Assembly: GCF_000472865.1 (NCBI RefSeq)
Contig: NZ_AXAP01000030.1
Span: 37,308-101,307 of the forward strand
Direction of reading: 5' to 3'
Origin: Bradyrhizobium elkanii WSM2783
GTDB taxonomy: Bacteria > Pseudomonadota > Alphaproteobacteria > Rhizobiales > Xanthobacteraceae
Length of the DNA stretch: 64,000 nt
The notes under the pieces were generated by a model, which saw only the letters and a list, made by a program, of their open reading frames with translations, ran no database searches and was not told the origin of the DNA. The number at the start of each line of letters is the position of its first letter. Positions within the stretch are counted from its first letter, which is position 1. The translations under genes were made by a program, and so were the position numbers. Shown in pieces: positions 43,329 to 51,318 of the stretch.

Positions 43329-44159
43329 TTACTCGGCCGTAAGGTCCGGCGCGGTGGCACCGGGCACTTGCGGCAAACGCTTACGAAAATAGAGCGGCGC
43401 AAACGCTCGGCTCTGGTTCAGTTCCATCTCGCCTTCCCGCACCAATTCCAGCGCGGCAGCGAAACTCGACGCGAACACGGTCGCCCGCTGCGACGGTTCG
43501 ACGACGTGGTTCATCAGGTACTCGTCGAGGCAGCTCCAGTTCTCGCTATCGGCCGCACCAACCAGCCGTTCCAGCGAGGCACGCGCCTCGGAGAGCGACC
43601 ACACCGTGCGCTTGGCCAGATGTACGCTGGCCAATACCCGCTGCTGGCGCTGCGTGGCGTAGGCCGTGAGCAGGTCGTAGAGCGTCGCTGTGAACTTGGG
43701 ATGCTTGATCTCGGCGATCGACTCCGGATTGCCGCGCGGGAAGATATCGCGCTGGAACTGCGGCCGGTTCATCAGCCGGTTCGCCGCTTCCCGAATCGCC
43801 TCAAGCCGCCGCAGCCGGTTGGCGAGCGCGGTCGCCATCTCCTCGGCGCTCGGCCCTTCCGCCGCCGGCGGCTCTGGCAACAGCAGTCGTGATTTCAGGT
43901 AGGCGAGCCAGGCCGCCATGACCAGATAATCGGCGGCAAGCTCCAGCCGGATCTTCCGCGCCGCCTCGATGAACTGCAGGTACTGGTCGGCGAGCGCCAG
44001 GATCGAGATCTTGGCCAGATCGACCTTTTGTTGCCGCGCGAGCGTCAGCAGGAGGTCGAGCGGGCCCTCATAGCCGCCGACGTCGACCACCAGGGCCGGC
44101 TCGTCCTCGCTGACTTCAGCCGGCCGGCCGGTCTCAAACGACAGAATTTCTGCGGTCAT
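43329..44159 (-). CDS. scpA: Segregation and condensation protein ScpA
   Basis: Kleisin subunit bridging the heads of SMC. The 276 residues include the N-terminal kleisin helix region YEGPLDLLLTLARQQKVDLA then KISILALADQYLQFIE, the YLVMAAWLAYLKSRLLLPEP helix, and a C-terminal winged helix (AAALELVREGEMELNQSRAF; PLYFRKR). The gene overlaps nagZ by four bases at its start and ends 21 bases before the scpB ATG, so translation is coupled. Genes nagZ-scpA-scpB form a frequent alphaproteobacterial operon. Confidence 0.95.
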   Translation of the reverse strand: MTAEILSFETGRPAEVSEDEPALVVDVGGYEGPLDLLLTLARQQKVDLAKISILALADQYLQFIEAARKIRLELAADYLVMAAWLAYLKSRLLLPEPPAAEGPSAEEMATALANRLRRLEAIREAANRLMNRPQFQRDIFPRGNPESIAEIKHPKFTATLYDLLTAYATQRQQRVLASVHLAKRTVWSLSEARASLERLVGAADSENWSCLDEYLMNHVVEPSQRATVFASSFAAALELVREGEMELNQSRAFAPLYFRKRLPQVPGATAPDLTAE

Positions 44160-45178
44160 GCCGTACCTACTTGTCCTATCAAGGCATCCAGTTCGGCCCG
44201 TGCCGCCAGCCGGTCGAACGGAAGCGGCGGTTTCCGTGCTGCCAGCGCGCGCTTGGCGCGCTCGAGCGCCTCGCCGGTCAGTTCCGGCGCCTCGCGCGCA
44301 ACTTCGCGCATCTCGTCGAGCTTGCCGTTGCAGTGCAGGACCATGTCGCAGCCTGAGCTGATGATCGCCCGGGTCCGCTCTGCGATCGATCCCGAGAGCG
44401 CGTTCATCGACACGTCATCACTCATTAATAAACCCTGGAACCCGATACCGTCGCGAATCACCTGTTGGATGATTGTCGCAGAAGTCGTCGCCGGTTGGGC
44501 GGGGTCCAGCGCGCTAAACACAACATGTGCAGTCATCGCCATCGGCAGGTCCGCAAGCGGCCGGAACGCCGCAAAGTCGGTCCGCTCCAGCTCGGACCTC
44601 GCCGTATCAACGGTCGGCAGCCGGAAATGGGTGTCCGCCGTGGCCCGTCCATGACCTGGTATATGTTTCAGTACCGGTAAAATACCACCCTGCTCCAGTC
44701 CGTCGGTAACGGCGCGGGCGATGGCGGCCACCTTGGCCGGATTGGTTCCATAGGCGCGGTTGCCGATCACGGCGTCGGCGCCTTCAACCGGCACATCTGC
44801 CAGCGGCAGGCAGTCGACGGTGATCCCGAGTGCGCCCAAATCGGCGGCAATCAGCCTCGCGCTGAGCCGCGCCGCGGCAAGCCCGAGCTGCGAATCGCGA
44901 TCGTACAGCGCTCCAAACGCCGCTCCAGCGGGATAAACGGGCCAATGGGGCGGTCCAAGCCGCTGCACTCGGCCGCCCTCCTGGTCGATCAGGACCGGCG
45001 CGTCGGCTTGACCTGCGACGGAGCGGCATTCACGAACAAGTGCAGATACTTGATCGGGAGTTTCGACGTTCCGTTTGAATAAGATGAAGCCCCATGGCCG
45101 CTCGGCGCGAATGAACTCGCGCTCGGCATCGGTCAGCTCAAACCCGGATACGCCGGTGATGAATGCTCGGTTTACCAT
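44156..45178 (-). CDS. nagZ: Beta-N-acetylhexosaminidase NagZ
   Basis: Cytoplasmic glycoside hydrolase family 3 enzyme that removes GlcNAc from anhydro-muropeptides in cell-wall recycling. Its product can induce AmpC-type beta-lactamases in some bacteria. The 340 residues hold the family blocks PVLIDQEGGRVQRLGPPHWP, LPVLKHIPGHGRATADTH (catalytic loop with the His-Asp dyad) and LLMSDDVSMNAL (nucleophile Asp region). It overlaps scpA by four bases (ATGA) and is downstream of the SPOR-domain gene. Confidence 0.95.
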   Translation of the reverse strand: MVNRAFITGVSGFELTDAEREFIRAERPWGFILFKRNVETPDQVSALVRECRSVAGQADAPVLIDQEGGRVQRLGPPHWPVYPAGAAFGALYDRDSQLGLAAARLSARLIAADLGALGITVDCLPLADVPVEGADAVIGNRAYGTNPAKVAAIARAVTDGLEQGGILPVLKHIPGHGRATADTHFRLPTVDTARSELERTDFAAFRPLADLPMAMTAHVVFSALDPAQPATTSATIIQQVIRDGIGFQGLLMSDDVSMNALSGSIAERTRAIISSGCDMVLHCNGKLDEMREVAREAPELTGEALERAKRALAARKPPLPFDRLAARAELDALIGQVGTA

Positions 45179-45224
45179 GCGGCCGATTAGGCCGCATGTA
45201 TCCTGAGCGTCAAGGAAACCGCCG

Positions 45225-46757
45225 TTAATTCCTTTGGATGAGGCACTGCGGCCCGCCGGCGGCCTTCAAGCTGCTGCAAACCTGCGTCGCCTGATCCAGG
45301 GAGCTGAACGGACCGGCAAACGCCCGGTAGTACACACCCTTCTCGCCGAGATCGACGCGCTTCACGACCAGCGACTGCGAGCCGAGCACGCTTGGATACT
45401 TGCCCTGCAGCGCCTTGTAGGAGGACTGCGCATCCGCCTCGTTTCGTTGCGAGGAGACCTGAACGACGTACCCTCCGCTGCTTACGGTGGCCGTCGGATT
45501 GGTCGAAGCGACCCGGGTCGGCGCCGGATCGGGCTGAGGCGCGCCGGGCGCCAGCGACATCGGCGTGTTGGCGCTCGCATTGGCGGAGGCCGGATTGCCG
45601 TGTGACGGGTTCGCAGACGCCGTCCGCGTGACAGGCGCGGGCTTGGCCGGCGGAGGCGGAGCCGATCCCGGTACGCCGGCATCTGTCGCGTCGCCCTTGA
45701 CCGAAAGCGTCCGGATCCGTCGCGGCTCATTGTTCGGCAGCGTGCCGCTCGTGGTCATCGGCGAAGCTGCCGACGGAGCGACGCTCGCCACCGGCGGCGG
45801 GTTGGCATTTTGGTTCAACGGCGGAAACACCACGCGGGGACCGGTATTGGAGGTGACGTCGACCGGCGTCTCCTCGCGCGAGATGAGCTTTTCCGTGCCG
45901 TCGCCGGACGCGATGCGGTCCGGCGCCTTGCCGGCACCGTCAGGCTGCGACATGATCTTGGTCGGACTGTTGTCGGCCTTGATGATCGGCGGTTCGCCAC
46001 TGCGGGGCGAGCCGACATACGTCCGGTAGGCAAAGGCTGCGCCCGTGCCCACCACCGCGAGCGCGAGCACGGCTCCAACTGTCATCAGCCCGCTGGAGCG
46101 CTTGCGCGGCGGAGGCTCCTCGTCCTCGTAAGCGTCGTTCTGATATGCGTAGGGGTCGTCGGGATACGCCGCTTCGCGCTGAAAATCCTGCCCGCCGGCT
46201 TCGATCTGGCCATAGAGTGCATCGTCGTAGCGCGACGGATCAAGCTGCTGCGCGGGCTCATCGAGCGGCAACTCCTCGCGATATTCCGGCACCGGCGTGC
46301 GATATTCCGGCGTCGGCATCGGCGCCGCGGCGTGCTGCGCGGTGTAGCGGTGCACCGGGTGCACGGCGCTCGGGTGAAGATCCGGCTCTTCGTAGTCCTC
46401 CGACGGCCCAGCATAGTCCCGCGACGGCGCAGCATATTGCTGCGGTGGCGCGACCTCATGGCGAGCGCGCTGCATCCAGGGCGGTGGGCTGGCCGGCAGG
46501 TCCACCTCCTCATCCTCAGCCTGCGGCTGATAGGTCTGCGGGCGAACATTGGCCCGCGACTGCAGCGGACGCGACGCTGGCTGCAGAGGATGCGGCGCCG
46601 GCTGCGGCTTGGGCGGATTGGCGGCAAACGGATCGGCCTGCCCGATCAGCCGCGCCAGTTCGGCCAACGGGTCGCTTTCGGCCCGACCCGCGGCATTGCT
46701 GCCGCGATCATAGTCGAGGTCGGCGGGAAAAGTTCGGTTTTGATATCGATCAGCCAT
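45225..46757 (-). CDS. SPOR-domain cell-envelope protein
   Basis: A 510-residue inner-membrane protein with an N-terminal cytoplasmic region rich in Pro, Gln, Glu and Ala. A single transmembrane helix (LMTVGAVLALAVVGTGAAFA) and a Pro/Ala-rich periplasmic linker follow. The C-terminal SPOR domain (GGYVVQVSSQRNEADAQSSY; VYYRAFAGPFSSLDQATQVC) binds denuded glycan strands at division sites. The start at 46757 (MADRYQN) is chosen over one at 46832. It is located between argS and nagZ, as in many Hyphomicrobiales. Low-complexity regions vary greatly between species. Confidence 0.88.
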   Translation of the reverse strand: MADRYQNRTFPADLDYDRGSNAAGRAESDPLAELARLIGQADPFAANPPKPQPAPHPLQPASRPLQSRANVRPQTYQPQAEDEEVDLPASPPPWMQRARHEVAPPQQYAAPSRDYAGPSEDYEEPDLHPSAVHPVHRYTAQHAAAPMPTPEYRTPVPEYREELPLDEPAQQLDPSRYDDALYGQIEAGGQDFQREAAYPDDPYAYQNDAYEDEEPPPRKRSSGLMTVGAVLALAVVGTGAAFAYRTYVGSPRSGEPPIIKADNSPTKIMSQPDGAGKAPDRIASGDGTEKLISREETPVDVTSNTGPRVVFPPLNQNANPPPVASVAPSAASPMTTSGTLPNNEPRRIRTLSVKGDATDAGVPGSAPPPPAKPAPVTRTASANPSHGNPASANASANTPMSLAPGAPQPDPAPTRVASTNPTATVSSGGYVVQVSSQRNEADAQSSYKALQGKYPSVLGSQSLVVKRVDLGEKGVYYRAFAGPFSSLDQATQVCSSLKAAGGPQCLIQRN

Positions 46758-46874
46758 CGTGATCTTGCATCCCCTTCGGGACAGCGCCAAGTCGCCTGCA
46801 ACTTCCTGGTGCGAACGAGTTGGTCCTGCCAAGTACCCCCACGATCCCCATCGCGAGAGGCTTCGCCCCTGCTG

Positions 46875-48671
46875 CTACCGCATCTCGGTTGGGGCGTGGA
46901 CGCCTAGAACAGCTAGACCCGATGCCAGAACCGAGACGACGCCCTGAACCATTGCCAGTCGCGCCCTTGTGATCTCTGCATCATTATTCATAATGAAGCG
47001 TAAATAGGGCAGATCGCCCCCTTTGTTCCACAGCGCGTGGAACTCGCTGGCCAAGTCGTACAGATAAAAAGCGATCCGGTGCGGCTCATGTGCGACGGCC
47101 GCTGCCTCGATCATGCGCGGATAGAGCGCCAACTGCTTGAGAAGGCTGAGTTCCGCTGGATCGGACAGCCGCTCCAGCGCCGCCCCTGCAAGATAGTCCC
47201 GCCGCGCGCTGTCCTCGTCCGGGAGGTCGGGTAATACCTCCTGCCGCGCGTTACGGAAAACCGAGTGGCCGCGAGCGTGTCCGTACTGGACGTAGAACAC
47301 GGCATTGTCCTTGGTCTGCTCTATCACCTTGGCGAGATCGAAATCGAGCACCGCATCGTTCTTGCGGAACAGCATCATGAAACGCACCGCGTCCGAGCCG
47401 ACCTCGTCGACGACTTCGCGCAGCGTGACGAACTCGCCGGCGCGCTTCGACATCTTCACCGGCTCGCCGTCACGCAGCAGCCGGACGAGCTGCACGATCT
47501 TCACGTCGAGTTCCGCCTTGCCCGCGCTCACGGCCTTCACCGCCGCCTGCATGCGCTTGACGTAGCCACCATGATCGGCGCCGAACACATCGATCAGATT
47601 GTGAAAGCCGCGCTCGAACTTGTTGCGATGATTGGCGATGTCGGACGCGAAATAGGTGTAGGAGCCGTCCGACTTGATCAGCGGCCGATCGACATCGTCG
47701 CCATAGGCGGTGGCACGAAACAGCGTCTGCTCGCGATCCTCGTAGTCCTCGACCGGCTTGCCTTTCGGCGGCGGCAGACGTCCCTCGTAGATGTCGCCTT
47801 TGTTACGCAGGAAATCGATGGTCTCGGCGACCTTGTTGTTGCCGGTGTCGATCAGCGAGCGCTCGGAGAAGAACACGTCATGCTTGATGTTGAGTGCGGC
47901 GAGATCGTCCTTGATCTCGGCCATCATCATCGCGATCGCCTTGTCGCGCACGACCGGCAGCCAGGCGGCCTCGCGCATCGAAAGCAGTCTGTCGCCGTAT
48001 TCCTTGGCAAGCGCCTGCCCCACGGGCTTCAAATAGTCGCCAGGATAAAGCCCTTCCGGGATCGCGCCGATGTCCTCGCCGAGGGCCTCGCGGTAGCGCA
48101 GATAGGCCGAGCGTGCGAGGACGTCGACCTGAGCACCGGCGTCGTTGATGTAATATTCGCGCGTGACGTCGAACCCTGCGAACTGCAGCAGGCTGCAAAG
48201 CGCGTCGCCGAACACCGCGCCACGGCAATGGCCGACATGCATCGGTCCGGTGGGGTTGGCCGAGACGTACTCGACATTGACCTTTTCGTTACCGCCTATC
48301 GCGCTGTAGCCAAAGCCCACCCCCTCGCGCAGGATCGTGCGCAGCGCGCCGATCCAGACGTGCGGCTTGAGGGTCAGGTTGATGAAACCGGGGCCGGCGA
48401 CCTCGACGGACGCCACAAGCTCGTCGGCGCGCAATTTGGCTGCGATCTTCTCGGCGAGATCGCGCGGCTTGGCCTTGGCTTCCTTGGCGAGCACCATCGC
48501 GGCGTTGGTCGCCATGTCGCCATGGCTGGCCTCGCGCGGCGGCTCGACCACAACGCGCGAGAAATCGATGCCTTCGGGCCATTGGTCCTCAGCCGCGAGC
48601 GCGGCACAGATCGCGTGCACGCGCGCAAGCACATCGGCAAAAAGGTGCGGAGAAGCAGGTTTGTCGGCCAT
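46875..48671 (-). CDS. argS: Arginyl-tRNA synthetase
   Basis: Class I synthetase for tRNA-Arg. The 598 residues have the N-terminal Add1 domain and the nucleotide site VSANPTGPMHVGHCRGAVFG (HIGH variant MHVGH). They continue with GDRLLSMREAAWLPVVRDKA and KMSKRAGEFVTLREVVDEVG at the place of the KMSK loop, then a C-terminal anticodon-binding helical domain. The start at 48671 (MADKPASPHLFADV) is 9 bases after the dgt stop, so both are co-transcribed. It is followed by the SPOR-domain gene after a 117-base gap. Confidence 0.97.
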   Translation of the reverse strand: MADKPASPHLFADVLARVHAICAALAAEDQWPEGIDFSRVVVEPPREASHGDMATNAAMVLAKEAKAKPRDLAEKIAAKLRADELVASVEVAGPGFINLTLKPHVWIGALRTILREGVGFGYSAIGGNEKVNVEYVSANPTGPMHVGHCRGAVFGDALCSLLQFAGFDVTREYYINDAGAQVDVLARSAYLRYREALGEDIGAIPEGLYPGDYLKPVGQALAKEYGDRLLSMREAAWLPVVRDKAIAMMMAEIKDDLAALNIKHDVFFSERSLIDTGNNKVAETIDFLRNKGDIYEGRLPPPKGKPVEDYEDREQTLFRATAYGDDVDRPLIKSDGSYTYFASDIANHRNKFERGFHNLIDVFGADHGGYVKRMQAAVKAVSAGKAELDVKIVQLVRLLRDGEPVKMSKRAGEFVTLREVVDEVGSDAVRFMMLFRKNDAVLDFDLAKVIEQTKDNAVFYVQYGHARGHSVFRNARQEVLPDLPDEDSARRDYLAGAALERLSDPAELSLLKQLALYPRMIEAAAVAHEPHRIAFYLYDLASEFHALWNKGGDLPYLRFIMNNDAEITRARLAMVQGVVSVLASGLAVLGVHAPTEMR

Positions 48672-48680
48672 AGGCGCCGC

Positions 48681-49880
48681 CTAACGCAAATCCGGGGTCG
48701 AGTCAAAAAGCCTGTTATGCTCGATCAGGGCGTAGCGGTCGGTCATCCCGGCAATGAAATTACCGATCCGCCTGGCGCGTTCCGCGTCGGTTTCCGCCTC
48801 CCTGCCCTCCACCCACTCGGGCGGCAGGTCGCCCGGGGACTGCCGGTAGCGCGCGAACAGGTCGAATACGATCTGTTCGGCCTCGTCCATCACCCGCATC
48901 ACCCGCTGGTGGCGGTACATTCGCTGCCAGAGGAAGGCCTTGATCTCCGCCTCCTCCTGGGCCACTTCCGGCGGAAACGCAATCAGCGGCCCATTGTGAC
49001 GGCGCACATCGTGAGCGGATTGCGGCTGCGCAGCCTCGAGCCGCCGGCTCGCCTCCACGAAGACCGCGCTGATGAAATGCGAGATCAATTCACGCACCAG
49101 TTCCGCGCCACGCCGGACTTCGTCGAGAGCCGGATAGTGCCGGTCGATTTCCGCGATGATCTCGGCGGTCAACGGCATCACCTTGAGCTCGTCGACCTTG
49201 AACAGCCCCGCACGCAGGCCGTCATCGATGTCGTGGGCATCGTAGGCGATGTCGTCGGCGAAGGCCGCGACCTGGGCTTCGAGCGAGGCGAAGCTCCATA
49301 GCTCCAGGTCGTAGGTCTTGTTGTACTCGGAAATACCGATGGGGATGCCGCCTGTCTCGCGGTAGCGTCCGGCCGGCGCACCGTCGCGCTCGGTCAGCGG
49401 GCCGTTGTGCTTGACGATGCCCTCGAGCGATTCCCAGGTCAGATTGAGCCCATCGAATTCCGGATAGCGGTGCTCCAGCGCGGTAACCATGCGCAGCGTC
49501 TGCGCATTGTGATCGAAGCCGCCATGGGGTTTCAGGCACCTGTCCAATGCCCGCTCGCCGGCATGGCCGAACGGCGGGTGTCCGAGGTCGTGCGCCAGAG
49601 CCAAGGTTTCCGTCAGGTCCTCGTCCAGCCCGAGTTGGCGGGCGAGCGCACGCGCGATCTGCGCGACTTCCAGCGAATGGGTCAGCCGCGTACGGTAGTG
49701 GTCGCCCTCGTGGAACACGAAGACCTGGGTCTTGTACTTCAGCCGCCGGAACGCGGTGGAATGGATCACGCGGTCGCAATCCCGGCGGAAGGCGCTGCGG
49801 GTCTTGCTCGGGGCCTCCGCGAACAGCCGCCCGCGGCTGCGATCGGGGTCGCAGGCATAAGGCGCGCGGGGGGCAGCCAT
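48681..49880 (-). CDS. dgt: Deoxyguanosinetriphosphate triphosphohydrolase-like protein
   Basis: HD-domain dNTP triphosphohydrolase that cleaves dNTPs to nucleoside plus triphosphate. The 399 residues show the HD-domain histidines in the TRLTHSLEVAQIARALARQL and LALAHDLGHPPFGHAGERAL blocks, plus DDIAYDAHDIDDGLRAG with the Asp of the metal site. Start ATG 49880; a GTG at 49892 would add four residues. It shares its divergent promoter region with the erpA-like gene. Alphaproteobacterial dgt is commonly next to erpA, as here. Confidence 0.93.
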   Translation of the reverse strand: MAAPRAPYACDPDRSRGRLFAEAPSKTRSAFRRDCDRVIHSTAFRRLKYKTQVFVFHEGDHYRTRLTHSLEVAQIARALARQLGLDEDLTETLALAHDLGHPPFGHAGERALDRCLKPHGGFDHNAQTLRMVTALEHRYPEFDGLNLTWESLEGIVKHNGPLTERDGAPAGRYRETGGIPIGISEYNKTYDLELWSFASLEAQVAAFADDIAYDAHDIDDGLRAGLFKVDELKVMPLTAEIIAEIDRHYPALDEVRRGAELVRELISHFISAVFVEASRRLEAAQPQSAHDVRRHNGPLIAFPPEVAQEEAEIKAFLWQRMYRHQRVMRVMDEAEQIVFDLFARYRQSPGDLPPEWVEGREAETDAERARRIGNFIAGMTDRYALIEHNRLFDSTPDLR

Positions 49881-50031
49881 TCCGACCGACACGGTTTTTT
49901 AGTCCTTATCCATTTGATTCCGCTTCCGTCCGCACTTAACTATGGTGAGCGCGGGATACCAAATGAAATGGGTATGACGTTGCGAACATGGTCCGCAAAG
50001 ATCATGCTCAAACAAGGCTTCGGAGCTTGCC

Positions 50032-50361
50032 ATGACTGATTCCGTCACCATCACCGAGCGGGCCGCCCATCGGATTGGTCAAATCCTCAAGAGCGAGGGT
50101 GACGGTGCGATGCTGCGGATTTCGGTCGAAGGCGGCGGCTGCTCCGGCTTCCAGTACAAGTTCGACGTCGACCGCGCCAAGGCGGAAGACGATCTCGTGA
50201 TCGCCCGTGAAGAGGCGGTGGTGCTGGTCGATTCGGCGTCCGCGCCGTTCCTGGCGGGGTCCGAGGTCGATTTTGTCGACGATCTGATCGGCGCATCGTT
50301 CCGCGTGGTGAATCCGAACGCGACCGCCTCCTGCGGCTGCGGCACCAGCTTCTCGATCTGA
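50032..50361 (+). CDS. erpA: Iron-sulfur cluster insertion protein ErpA (A-type carrier)
   Basis: A-type Fe-S carrier that hands [2Fe-2S] or [4Fe-4S] clusters to apo-enzymes. The 109-residue chain contains ILKSEGDGAMLRISVEGGGC with the first Cys in GGGCSGF, and the C-terminal Cys pair in ASCGCGTSFSI. These three Cys are the cluster ligands of IscA/ErpA. It is divergent from dgt. A family B repeat begins 15 bases after its stop, followed by a perfect inverted repeat. Confidence 0.93.
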   Translation: MTDSVTITERAAHRIGQILKSEGDGAMLRISVEGGGCSGFQYKFDVDRAKAEDDLVIAREEAVVLVDSASAPFLAGSEVDFVDDLIGASFRVVNPNATASCGCGTSFSI

Positions 50362-50375
50362 TTTTTCGTTCTGAG

Positions 50376-50428
50376 AGCGTTTTCGAGCGAAGTGGATACC
50401 GGTTCGCGTGAAGAAAACGCGTCAAAAC
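50376..50428. repeat. Intergenic repeat, copy 2 of family B
   Basis: AGCGTTTTCGAGCGAAGTGG ... GGTTCGCGTGAAGAAAACGC then GTCAAAAC. It matches the outer parts of the copy at 25006-25083 but lacks the internal CCTCGG/CCGAGG hairpin. It lies directly after the erpA stop. Confidence 0.88.
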
Positions 50429-50434
50429 TAGAAT

Positions 50435-50477
50435 CTAGAGCTTTCGGTTCTGATTCAATCAGAACCGAAAGCTCTAG
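50435..50477. terminator. Perfect 21-bp inverted repeat between convergent genes
   Basis: Arms 50435-50455 and 50457-50477 are perfect reverse complements with one base between them; the core is AGCTTTCGGTTCTGATT. It overlaps the last bases of the amidohydrolase gene (stop 50474-50476). On the minus strand the stem is followed by ATTCTAGTTTT. It probably acts as a bidirectional terminator for erpA and the RND operon. Confidence 0.75.
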
Positions 50478-51316
50478 CGGCTGGCGAACAGCGCCCGCGC
50501 ATTGCCGTGCGCGATCTTTGCGGCGATATCGGGCGGTAGCTGAGCGAGCCAGGCGCGGTAACCGGCCATGATGTCGCCGTAGCTTGCCCAGCGTTCCGGC
50601 ACCCAGGTGTCGGAGCCGAGCAGGAAGCGGTCGGGGTAGCGCTCGAACAACGCGCGCCATTCCGCCGTCAGCTTCCCTGCCCCGTCGACGATACCGCCGC
50701 GATAGGACAGCTCGCCCCACAGGTTCGGATATTTGCCGAGCATGGCGGCGACGCGATCGGTCGGCAGGCCAAAGCCGGTATGCGCCCAGATGATCTTGGC
50801 GCGCGGATTATGCCGCATCAGGATCTCCACGGCTTGCTGATCGGCATGCGCGTGCAAATAGAGATCCTGGTCGACGGCGAAATCGACGGTCTTCTTCACC
50901 CACTCGGTATCGGCCGCTTTGCCGGACAAATGAAATTCGCCGATACCGCGATAATAGCCGCGCTTGAACTCCTCCTGCACGAGGTCGAAGATCGTCGGAT
51001 CGCCGAACCAGGTCTGGATGTCGGCACGCACGCGGTAGGGCCGGAGGAACGGCACCACCTCGACGCCATCAGCCTTGGCATCGACCAGCGCATGCGTCCC
51101 GGTATTGGGACGGCTGGTCGCGATGATGCCGGTGATGCGGTGCTTCCTGAACAGCGCCAGCACTTCATCGAGCTTGTAGGTGGGCGTCGGCTCCCAATTG
51201 TAGTGCAGATGCGCGTCGAAGATCTCGATCGGCTCGGCCGCGCGGGTGGGTGCGCCGATCGTTGCGAGCCACGCGACGGCGGCAAATCCCGCCGTCCACA
51301 TTGCACGGGGAGGCAT
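50474..51316 (-). CDS. Secreted metal-dependent amidohydrolase-family protein
   Basis: A 280-residue TIM-barrel amidohydrolase (amidohydrolase_2 type) with a Sec signal (AMWTAGFAAVAWLATIGAPT, cut near RAAEP). The metal-site residues seen are the His pair in IFDAHLHYNWEP, His in DLYLHAHADQQAV, His in AKIIWAHTGFGLP, and Asp in LLGSDTWVPERW. These place it with the lactonase/decarboxylase-like family. The start (ATG 51316, GGAG upstream) is two bases after the stop of the RND transporter gene, so the product belongs to the efflux operon. The substrate is unknown. Export to the periplasm suggests it handles the compound that the pump exports. Confidence 0.8.
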   Translation of the reverse strand: MPPRAMWTAGFAAVAWLATIGAPTRAAEPIEIFDAHLHYNWEPTPTYKLDEVLALFRKHRITGIIATSRPNTGTHALVDAKADGVEVVPFLRPYRVRADIQTWFGDPTIFDLVQEEFKRGYYRGIGEFHLSGKAADTEWVKKTVDFAVDQDLYLHAHADQQAVEILMRHNPRAKIIWAHTGFGLPTDRVAAMLGKYPNLWGELSYRGGIVDGAGKLTAEWRALFERYPDRFLLGSDTWVPERWASYGDIMAGYRAWLAQLPPDIAAKIAHGNARALFASR

Positions 51317-51318
51317 CG

